Shown here in pieces: positions 35,622-44,450 of a DNA stretch of 64,000 nt (the first letter of the stretch is position 1; each line of letters begins with the position of its first letter). The translations under genes and the position numbers were made by a program. The stretch spans positions 181,430 through 245,429 of the forward strand of contig MU839147.1 in the NCBI GenBank assembly GCA_030685235.1. The letters are read 5' to 3'. The notes below the pieces were generated by a model. That model ran no database searches, was not told the origin of the DNA, and saw only the letters and a program-made list of their open reading frames with translations. Origin of the DNA: Copromyces sp. CBS 386.78 (Eukaryota; Ascomycota; Sordariomycetes; Sordariales; Sordariaceae).

Positions 35622-36470
35622 TTAGCTCGAGATGGCTGCCGCAGCCTTCTCCTCCTCTGTCGGCCAGCGCACAGTCCAGCCAGTGACGGTCTTGCGGATC
35701 TCCTCATCACCGGGGTCGTTCTCGAACAGAGGCTTCTCGGTCTTGACTTCAAGGAACTTGTCTACGATGAAGCCCCTCTCGCGGGCCAGATCGAAGAAAG
35801 CCAAGTCCTTGTGCTGGAGCCATGGGCGGTATGAGGTGAAGACGACGAAGGCCTTGCTGCCAGGCTTCTTGTTCAGAGTGAACTGGATGGTGTCGACCAA
35901 CTTGCTGTGCTCGGAATGGCGGAAAAGAAGATCGGCCAAGATGAGAACATCAAACCCAACTTCTCCCTCCTTCTGTTCACCCAGGTGGGCGAGTAACGGC
36001 GCCTGCTTAGCGCCCCAGACGTAGCCGTCAGCAACAATGTTGCGATCCTCCTCGCGGTCGACAGCCAACATAGGGCAGCCGCGGATGTTCTTCCACATGA
36101 CATCCACAATGTCCGGATCCGGGAAGTCGGTCACGACAACCTTCTTGGCTCCAAGCACAGCAGCCACCAAGCTGGGCAAACCGGCAGCGGCGCCAATCTC
36201 AAGGACAGTCCGGTCCTTGACCTCGTCGGGGTGCTCCTCAAAGTACTGTGAGATGATGACGGCTCCGTTCCACAGGGTGTGAGCCTCGAGCGGGCTGTGG
36301 CCGACAAGGTGCAGTGTGATGTCGTCGCCATTCTTCATGGTGTAGTGTTCCGTAGTCGGGGGAGGAGAAGGAGGGTAGAAGTCAGGGGGGTCCTCGAACA
36401 GCCCGCCGGCCTCGATGTCAGAGCCCTCATCCTCGGGGACCTGGTTGGCGACCTCGTCAGGTTTCGACAT
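35622..36470 (-). CDS. EFM7: EFM7-type protein N-terminal and lysine methyltransferase (eEF1A)
   Basis: Single exon, 282 aa, start ATG at 36470. AdoMet-dependent enzyme of methyltransferase family 16. Yeast Efm7 (formerly Nnt1) trimethylates the exposed Gly2 and dimethylates Lys3 of translation elongation factor eEF1A. Visible motifs: the N-terminal D-P-P-D-F-Y-P-P-S-P-P-P segment; L-W-N-G-A-V-I-I-S; motif I V-L-E-I-G-A-A-A-G-L-P-S; the acidic residue of V-V-V-T-D-F-P-D-P-D; and post-motif block D-V-L-I-L-A-D-L-L-F-R-H-S-E-H. Length and motif order fit the family. The older annotation as nicotinamide N-methyltransferase is considered wrong for the yeast protein. Cytosolic location expected. 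Confidence 0.9.
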   Translation of the reverse strand: MSKPDEVANQVPEDEGSDIEAGGLFEDPPDFYPPSPPPTTEHYTMKNGDDITLHLVGHSPLEAHTLWNGAVIISQYFEEHPDEVKDRTVLEIGAAAGLPSLVAAVLGAKKVVVTDFPDPDIVDVMWKNIRGCPMLAVDREEDRNIVADGYVWGAKQAPLLAHLGEQKEGEVGFDVLILADLLFRHSEHSKLVDTIQFTLNKKPGSKAFVVFTSYRPWLQHKDLAFFDLARERGFIVDKFLEVKTEKPLFENDPGDEEIRKTVTGWTVRWPTEEEKAAAAISS

Positions 36471-37696
36471 GGTGGATGAAATCTATTGCGTTTTGCTGCA
36501 GTGAGTTATGCACACCTGAAAACTTTGAAGCACACTCGCTGCGGGCACCCAAAACGCTGAAACCCACTGTAAGATTCACGGTCATGTGACCTGCTGGCCA
36601 ACTTGCGAGTTATAACTCAACGTGCCTCACTTTTACTCTAACCAGCGACTATACTAACATTGTGAATGACAATTGAAACACGAACAAGTTTTCTAGATAT
36701 GTGAAGTGGAATTGTTGTTGTGCGAAAACATTACTATTCTTAGCTCAACGCCCTGAGCGAAACGGTCCTTGCGTAAACGGAATGCCACAGCAAAAACGGT
36801 GCATCGGCGAACGTTTGGTCACTGCACTGCATCCCTGAAGTTCGGGCCGGCTAAAACGACTGTGTCTTTGACTTAAACGACTGTACCCACATACATACGT
36901 GTAAGCGATCCAATGACAGACTATATTTATGCCCGCCAAATTAACGTATGAGCGACATAGTCCAACATTTCTGTACCCAAGTCGATAAAAGGTATGAAGT
37001 TATTTACGATAAAGAGTGCGCTAGATTACTAGATTTACTGAGTGTGATTGAAAATCGAAAGTTGGAGGGTACTAGGCTAGGGGTGCAGGCGGGCTCTGGC
37101 TAGGAGTTAGTAAGGTCGATAATTTTAGGTATTTATAGTATAGTTAGCACTACCCCTCTACTACCCCTCAACACTATAATTTACTTTGGGGATGTGCGAT
37201 AGCTTTAATTGAGTTGCTGACTTTCGTATGTGTTGTTAGTGCAAATGGGTGACAAATGTTCATCGCTAGTATTTTTGGCAGGCACTAATATAGGATGGCC
37301 ATTTCACCGCCCTGATTTATGTGGGTACAGTCGTTTAAGTCAAAGAGACAGTCGTTTTAGCCGGTCCGCTGAAGTTCCATGGCCTTCCGTTTTGCTGGGA
37401 TATCAAACAACCAACCTGCATCCAGTTCATCTCTTTTCCAACTTGCAACTTCACATACTTTTTAACCTTTTGTCATTATTTCGTAGTCACCAATCATTGA
37501 CTGACTATAAGTCCAATAAAGCAGCACATATCATCACGTTGCTGGCGACTCCTTTCACAGCTAGAGATCAGCAAGTGAGACTCGCTCACCTTAACAACAC
37601 GACATACCGCTTCAGACGACGAAATATTAAGAAGAAATCGACGAGTTAATATTGCAGCGCCGAGAGAACACAAGAGACGCCACGATAAAGCAAGCT
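36471..37696. other. Divergent intergenic region carrying a 526-bp inverted-repeat transposon
   Basis: Promoters of EFM7 (minus) and of the RS-rich gene (plus) with a non-autonomous element between them (36843-37368). Its interior (about 36960-37220) is AT-rich, in keeping with RIP. The remaining sequence holds no gene I can see. Confidence 0.6.
36843..37368. mobile_element. Non-autonomous DNA transposon with long TIRs and 8/9-bp target duplication
   Basis: Left terminal repeat 36843-36893 and right 37318-37368 are inverted copies, 51 bp with two mismatches. They start CGG(G/A)CCGGCTAAAACGACTG, and weaker similarity runs more than 100 bp further in on each side. CTGAAGTT occurs directly outside both ends (36835-36842 and 37369-37376; a ninth base, C, also matches). 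Each TIR contains a direct repeat of AAACGACTGT spaced by about 20 bp, a plausible transposase site. Long TIRs and 8-9 bp duplication suggest a Mutator-like or hAT derivative. No coding capacity. Confidence 0.85.
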
Positions 37697-38989
37697 ATGG
37701 GTTCAAACGACGAAGGCCATCGATACAGGTCGCGGTCACCTCTCCCAGGTGGCTCAAGGTCGAGGTCAGAAAGGCTCAATGACAAGCGGGGACGCAGGCA
37801 TGGAGAGGGACGTGATAGGCATCGGGATCGGTCGAGAAGTCGAGACCGGGAGAGGCACAGAGGCAGAGACCGTTCTGCAGACCGAAAGAAGAGAGAAGAG
37901 GGGTCTCATCACAGACATCATCACCCGTCAGACCGTCACAGAACCTCCCGCTCTCCTTCCCACACCGGCGACACCAAACCCGTCCGCCACCACCGCCACC
38001 GCTCTCACTCCCAGGAACGATCCAAGGACGAACCACCCAAACCCCTCCCCTTCGGCTCCCGCCAGCTCTCCCGCTCCGATTACCCCAACTTCGAGCCCCT
38101 CTTTGCCCACTACCTCGACATCCAAAAACAGCTCTTCATCGACGACCTAGACGACCACGAGCTACGGGGCAGATGGAAGAGCTTCGTCAACAAGTGGAAC
38201 CGCGCCGAGTTGGCAGAAGGATGGTACGATCCCCAGCAACTCGCCAATTTGGCCAAGGAGGCGGCAGCAGAAGGGCGGGTACCACGATCCATCACCGAAC
38301 CCACCACTGGCAGAGGCAAAGACAGGAAAGAGAGGGGCCTATCAACCATGTCCGAGGACGGAAACAACGGTCCCGAGTCAACAGCAAGACCATCAATCGA
38401 AACAACCGACACCCCCATGGCCGACACCAAAACCTCCGATGGCGACTCGGAACAAGACTCCGACTACGGCCCCACCCTCCCCGGCCAGTCCTCCTCCCGC
38501 ACTCACGCCCACGGCCCCACCATCCCCTCCCTCACCGACCTGACCCTCCACCGCGAGACCCTCGCCGAAGAACGTCACTCCCAGCGCGCCTCCTCCCTCG
38601 AAGCCCTGCGCGCCCAACGCAAGGCCGACCGGGCCCTACAAAAACAACGACTCGAAGACCTGGTCCCGCGCGCCGACGCCGGCACGCGCGAGCGCCGGCT
38701 TGAGAAACGGAAAGAGCTGAACGAGAAACTCAAGGGCTTTCGGGAGCCATCACCAGGTGGGGAGGTGGCGGAGAGCGAATTGATGGGTGAAGGCGATGGA
38801 GGGGGGTTTGACGAGTATAAGCGGATGATGAAACGGGAGGAGGTGAAGAAGACGGAGAGACAGTTGCGAAGGGAGGAGATGGAAAGGGCCAAGGCGGCGG
38901 AGCGGGAGGAGAGGATTCGGGAGGCCAAGGAGAGGGAGGATAAGGTTATGGAGGGGTTGAGGGCGCTAGCCAAGGCGAGGTTTGGGTAG
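37697..38989 (+). CDS. RS-rich nuclear protein with GPALPP-like motifs
   Basis: Single exon; 430 aa from the ATG at 37697. Residues about 7-125 are dense in Arg, Ser, Asp and His, an SR-type nuclear region. A helical block follows (P-N-F-E-P-L-F-A-H-Y-L-D-I-Q-K-Q-L, then W-K-S-F-V-N-K-W-N-R-A-E-L). Two short motifs, Y-G-P-T-L-P and H-G-P-T-I-P, resemble the GPALPP repeats of animal GPALPP1. The C-terminal third is a highly charged helix rich in K/E/R ending A-L-A-K-A-R-F-G. Similar fungal proteins are often labelled RNA helicase HEL117-like, but no helicase motif is present here, so that label is not supported. A role in RNA processing is inferred from composition only. Confidence 0.75.
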   Translation: MGSNDEGHRYRSRSPLPGGSRSRSERLNDKRGRRHGEGRDRHRDRSRSRDRERHRGRDRSADRKKREEGSHHRHHHPSDRHRTSRSPSHTGDTKPVRHHRHRSHSQERSKDEPPKPLPFGSRQLSRSDYPNFEPLFAHYLDIQKQLFIDDLDDHELRGRWKSFVNKWNRAELAEGWYDPQQLANLAKEAAAEGRVPRSITEPTTGRGKDRKERGLSTMSEDGNNGPESTARPSIETTDTPMADTKTSDGDSEQDSDYGPTLPGQSSSRTHAHGPTIPSLTDLTLHRETLAEERHSQRASSLEALRAQRKADRALQKQRLEDLVPRADAGTRERRLEKRKELNEKLKGFREPSPGGEVAESELMGEGDGGGFDEYKRMMKREEVKKTERQLRREEMERAKAAEREERIREAKEREDKVMEGLRALAKARFG

Positions 38990-40499
38990 AGATCCAGATA
39001 TCTTGGTGAAAAGGAAAAAGACATGGGTTCCGTTGCCCTTCTTGGTTTGATAATCCAAGCCAGCAAAAGCGAGGCGTAGGGCGGACAGATGGGATTGTTG
39101 CTTTATGGAAATTCGTTGGTTTCACGAAATAGGAAAAAAAAAGATGGATGACAATAATGAGCTGATAAGCAGGTAATCTGTATTGTGTTCCTCTTCCTTA
39201 GGTACATGTGATGCCATAGTATGCTATACACAAGTTGTCATTCTAAAGCCATCTTCGTCTATGTTGATCCCTCTTCATGACATTGTTAATTTGACTTCTC
39301 GTGACCTCCATTATCTGCTTCATCAAGACAACGGCTTTATGCAAGAGAACATCTTTCTGCACTGCCATAAAAGTCTTACGACACTGTCGCCCCACCCACT
39401 TACACCCTTCCCGCGCGCTAATACACCCCAAAATTTTTTGAGCCAATTAGATCGCTCGCATCCAAATTGCAGTCCACACTCTACTTCGCACTTGTATTCT
39501 TTCGTAAATTTCATACCAAAAATCTAGGCATTATATTCTTTTACGAAATATCACGTATCCGTACCTAGATATACACCCAAATTGGCCACTTTACAGCGCA
39601 CTTTACAACGTACTTAGCAGTACGGTTACACATTATACAATCGTACATCGCTCAATTAAACGATTAATTAATTATACTCAATCTATATTAATCTATATAT
39701 TAATAATCTATTTAATTTCTATTGTAAAATCGAGTAATCTAACTATTAATAGGAGCTCTAGAATCCTAGTAAATACTCTAAAGTATTAGAATCTCCCTCC
39801 TTTACTAGCTTTATATACTAGCGATCCGTATACTACGCTATTAAATACCAATTAGAATACTAACTAGCGTACTTCCCCTACCCCGTATAAATCTGCCTCC
39901 TCTCTCTTCTCCTCCTCCTTTACCTCTCTATATACTACTACAAAGGCGGCCTCATCTAGCCTATATAATAGTTAAACGGTCGGCTCTATCCTCTTTATCC
40001 AAATTAACGCCCTCCTAACTAGATATATTATACTAAATAGAAGGGGCGATTCGTATCGAAATTGTAGGGTTCTAATTTACCCTAAGCTATCAGCCCCGGT
40101 TAAACTATAAACGAAGCCTTCTTCAAAATCGTAATAATTGAATTAGTATAATTAAAGGAGGGGGGGTTTGAATATTAATTAGTATAATTAACCGGAGAGT
40201 ACGAGAGGGAACTTAAATATTAATTAGCGCAATTAATTAGGGAGTACGAAATTTTAAGGCGAAGGGGGTATTATAGCGAGGTTAACCTTTAAACTTAATT
40301 ACCTTATTAAAATTTTAGTATTTGAAGTATTTATCTTCGTTATCTAACGATTTAGTAAATTATTAGAAGGGGTAATAATCGAATTTATTAAGTAGGAATA
40401 GTTAATTTCGGTTAAGAAGGGATTCGAATATAGTATACGAATAGGGTAAATTATATTATATTATAAATTTGCCGGTATATAATTCTAACTTATCGGGGT

Positions 40500-42480
40500 C
40501 TAGTTTAACCGCCGTAGGGACCGTACCGAATATAATACGACGTTAACGAACAATTTTATTAAAGACTTTCTAATAGAATTCTTTATAGGCATTTTTTACT
40601 TATAATTAGGCGAAATACTCGCATTTAACACGGGCAATATACTTTAAAACTTTATTTTTAATATTCTCTTTTATATTGTTAAATAATTTAAAACTCTATA
40701 TAACAGCGGCGACGACGGGATTCGAACCTATATAAATAAAGATAGTTAATTTACTATAAATTATATAGGGATAAATATAGATTTACCGCTAATAATATAA
40801 TTCTTTAAAGTATAATTTATTAATTCAATTAGCAATATAGTACGATAGCTGAAATTTAGGCGCTCGTTAATATAATAGGTAGCCTACTCCTCCTTTACCG
40901 CTATATAGATCTCTTTCAAATACGTAATAATTGCGGTCTAGTATACAAAGTAATTGTAAAGCTTTTTAAAGGCAGAATTGAAATTATTAATTATATACGC
41001 GTAATATATATATTTTTAAAGGGTATAAAGGCCTACTCTTAAATATTCTACAATATTAAGTATAGCCCCTAACGAGTTTATACTATCTATTAAGCGGTTG
41101 AAATTATTAACCACCTTTCGATCTTTATTATTAAAATTTTCTAAATTCGTCGCATTATTAGGTTATATTAGCGTAGGCTAGGCCGATATTAATACCGATA
41201 TTTCTCGCTATATTTATACTTATATTGTAACGGTATAAATATTAGTAATTAAGGCGGCGACTTTCTTATCCTATTTGCATTTAATATTTAATATTATATT
41301 CTTATTAATATAAAAGATATAGAGTTATAATTTTACTTAGGGGTAAATTCGCTTAATAGTTACCTTTATTATTATATTGTAGTTTATAATAGTAACCCTA
41401 GGCTTATTAGCCTAAATAGCTTTATAACGAATATTAACTTTGTTTATAAACTAATTAAAACCTTTTTACCGCTTATTATTAATTAGCCTGAAACTATAGT
41501 TAAAGGTATAATTAACGCTATATATACCGATGATTTGGAAGAAAGCAAGGCTTTTATTATTAATTTTATACATATTATTATATATTTAAACCCAAGGATT
41601 CTACTTCTATATTTACTTTTCCTATAAATTATTTTAAAAAAGGGTAATCGATTTAGTTTTAAATTCGTTAATCCAATTAACTTTAAAGTAGACCCCCTTT
41701 TCCTTTAATAATTTTATAGTAAATTAGAAAGGGTTATATTTAGATTCTACCTCCTTTTTAAATTAATAACGAAAGTTAACGAATTAGTTTTTCGTAAAAT
41801 AGAAGTCTAGGAATTTCTTACGCAACTTACTAGTGATTTTACAGTTCTTTATATTAGGGCGGTCTAAATATAAGGTTACAAAGGCCTTATATTCAACCTT
41901 AAACGTTCTATATATAAATAATTTATTATTAGGAAGGTAATTATAAAATTTATAACCTTTACGAAAGTAAAAAGTCTATTTCCTATCGTTATATTTTAAC
42001 GATTTAATATTCCCCTACTAGAAATATCCCTATTTTAATATTAATATAGAACGAAAATAATTATCGGCCTTACAAATAGGATTAATTAAATAAACGAATT
42101 TACAACGTATATAACCAATACCAATCCAAAAATTCGTAGAACGACCCTTTACTAAATTATAATTAAGTTCGCGTCCTTACTATTATACGGCCGTAATTAG
42201 TTTATCGAGGGTTTTATACTAAATATTAAAAATAGGGTGGTCGCTATACTTATAGCGTTGAAGGGTAGGGGTCTCTTCATTATTATTATCGATCTCTATA
42301 GGTTACGCTAAGGTAGGCTCGCTAGAGAGCTCGCTAGAGAACTCGCTAGGGAATTCGTTAGGGGTATAGGACTCGCTAAGTTCGATTAGGGTATCGCCTA
42401 TTAAAGGTTTTAGATTAGGGTCGATAAAATTAAAGTCAATTATTTATTAATTAAGGTATACGCTACTACAATCGCGTACA
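40500..42480 (-). pseudogene. Decayed transposase of the 3.6-kb element
   Basis: On the minus strand one frame can be followed from about 41290 to 40520 in which, in the stretch I read, every stop is TAA or TAG, as expected from RIP of CAA, CAG or TGG codons. It contains a block near 40930-40790 of the form Y-L-K-E-I-Y...A-T-Y-Y-I-N-E-R-L-N-F-S-Y, then a T-L-K-N-Y-I segment. This resembles the region following the catalytic core in fungal Mutator-like transposases. An acidic Ser-rich tandem repeat at about 42316-42363 lies in the same frame 1.3 kb upstream. I did not read the middle codon by codon, and no ATG start survives. Family assignment is by pattern only. Confidence 0.5.
42316..42363. 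repeat. Four tandem 12-bp units (GCTCGCTAGAGA-like)
   Basis: Four consecutive 12-bp units with progressive C/T and G/A differences inside the decayed transposon. On the minus strand they would encode a repeated Ser-Glu-rich tetrapeptide. Confidence 0.8.
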
Positions 42481-43486
42481 CCCGTCGGCTAAGTCGCTAT
42501 ATCAACTATTTATATTACAATTAATTAGGGAAATATATAAAAAATATAACGGATTATTTCTTACTATTAATAAATATTAACGCTTTATTTACTTAAATGA
42601 TATTTCGTAATACACAATAGTAGTTAATTAATTATAAGGAGGGTAATAATAATAATAATAAGGGAAGAAGCGATGCAATACGACGATGGCTACAAATCGC
42701 TAAGTAACGATAAATTACTAGACTAGTTAATACAATACGAAATCTAAGTATAATAAGTTAAAATCTAGGGGTTTAGCGGGCGCGGTATAGTTTGCTGACG
42801 ATACTATAGAGACTCAAATAGATACAAACGATCTAATTAGTTCAAAAATTTTAATATATATTAACGTGCCTTAGCGCGCGGGAAAGGTGGGGCGACAGTA
42901 TCGTAAGACTTTTATAGCAGTGTAGAAAGATGTTCTCTTATGCAAACAAATCAAGCGATCTGATAAGTGGAACGGATGCCGGAAAGACGTTTCAGCTCAT
43001 GATATTCATGTCGCACTTATTTTTCCTTCTTCGTCTTCTTCTTCTTCTTCTAGCATAACCAAGTCTGAGCAACCAGCTGAGGGAAGTAAAGATCTGGGAA
43101 CCAAACTTAAGGCACCATATAAAAAGCCGTCCTAATCCCAACTCCCGAGTGAAAAGCCATAATTTACCTATCTTCGCATATTACCTATCCATCAGGTCAT
43201 CAAAACTATCTATACCAGTCTTCAGCCAGCTTGTTCCTTTCTTCATTGATTCTTTGCCTCCCGAACAATGACAGGACACCTTCAAGCAACCTTGTTTATA
43301 AACCTGACATAACATAGCATCATAACCTCCCTGTTCCCTGTATACCCTAACAAATCCCAAAGCGAATGAATACCCGGACTCATAGCATCCATCCATCGTG
43401 AATCATACAATATCGTAACTTCATGATAGCAACCCATCGACTATTCTAAGCAAACGAACAAAGGAACCCATTCCTCCACAGTACGT

Positions 43487-44412
43487 TCACCACCTCCTTC
43501 CAAAAACCTCATGCTCTCTCCTCGCCCCAGTATTCGCTGCAGGCACCCTCCTAGCCGGCGTCCTCCCCGCAGCAGCGAACTCATTCTCCTCAACATGATG
43601 GAACCTACCATCAGCACCGCCATTATTAGCATCGCCATTAGCACCACCATCATGCTTGAACAGATCCAAAATCTCCTGCAATCCCAACTTCAACCCCTGT
43701 CCCTTCTTTTTCCCTCTCTCCGTCGACCCCTCCACCGCCGCCTGCGCCAACAACCTCTTCTTCTCCTGCAGTTCCAAGATCCTCGCCTCCACGGTGCCCC
43801 TCACCGTCAATTTGTAGACGACAACATCCACCGTCTGCGTTAGACGATGCACGCGATCAATAGCCTGCTCCTCGACAAAGGGGTTCCAGAAGGGCTCGAC
43901 AATGATCACCCTAGTCGCGGCCGTCAGGTTCAGTCCCAGAGATCCGCACTTGAGCGAGCACAGCAGCACGCGGGTGCGCGGGTCTTTGCGCAGCGAGTGC
44001 AGTGACGCTTCGCGCGCGTCGTTGGGCATCTTGCCGTCGTACCGGACGTGCTTGATGTCCGGTAGGTGGTGCCTCAGAAAGGGCTCGACGAGGTCGAGCA
44101 TGGATGTGAACTGGGAGAAGACGATGAACTTGTGGGTGGGGGCTTCGCGGCGGAGGATGGCGATGAGCTCGTGGATCTTGGACGAGATTTGCACGGGGGC
44201 TTTGGGCGTGCGCTTGACGCCGTATTCGGCTTCCGAGTCGGTTGAGGAGTCGGAGTCGAGTTCTGACCCCGAGATGTCGGATTCCTCTTCCGAGGTGGCA
44301 GTCTCTGACTCTTCGGATTCGGATTGTTTGAGGACTTGCGAGCTGAGCTTGGAGACAGAGGTGAAGGTATCGTCTTCGTCGCCCGAGCCGACTATCTCGT
44401 CTGACTCGACGC

Positions 44413-44450
<38 letters not shown>

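Larger units (their letters stand above)
39345..42937 (-). mobile_element. RIP-inactivated 3.6-kb DNA transposon with TIRs and 8-bp TSD, Mutator-like
   Basis: The ends are inverted repeats starting GAGAACATCTTTCT: left 39345-39396, right 42886-42937, 52 bp with three differences, all transitions. Broken similarity extends to about 110 bp, including CCCGCGCGCTA on both sides. TTATGCAA flanks the element directly at 39337-39344 and 42938-42945, a perfect 8-bp duplication. The interior is strongly AT-rich with CpA nearly absent, the RIP signature. A degenerate tandem repeat of roughly 45 bp lies at 40129-40262 and a 12-bp tandem at 42316-42363. The minus strand carries a decayed transposase frame (listed separately). 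Long TIRs plus that frame suggest a Mutator-like element, although 9 bp is the commoner duplication for that group. Confidence 0.88.
38990..43486. other. Intergenic region dominated by a RIP-mutated 3.6-kb transposon
   Basis: 3' flank of the RS-rich gene (38990-39336), the element with its target duplications (39337-42945) and the 3' flank of the SNF2 gene (42946-43486). The genes on both sides are convergent. Apart from the element, no gene was seen. Confidence 0.8.

Noticed and set aside
40706..40732. tRNA 3'-half look-alike on the minus strand (GGTTCGAATCCCGTCGTCGCCG), possible tRNA gene, SINE or primer-binding site
   Set aside because: No D-arm, anticodon loop or 5' acceptor partner can be placed upstream, and the stretch lies in the reading frame of the decayed transposase, so the match is probably coincidental.
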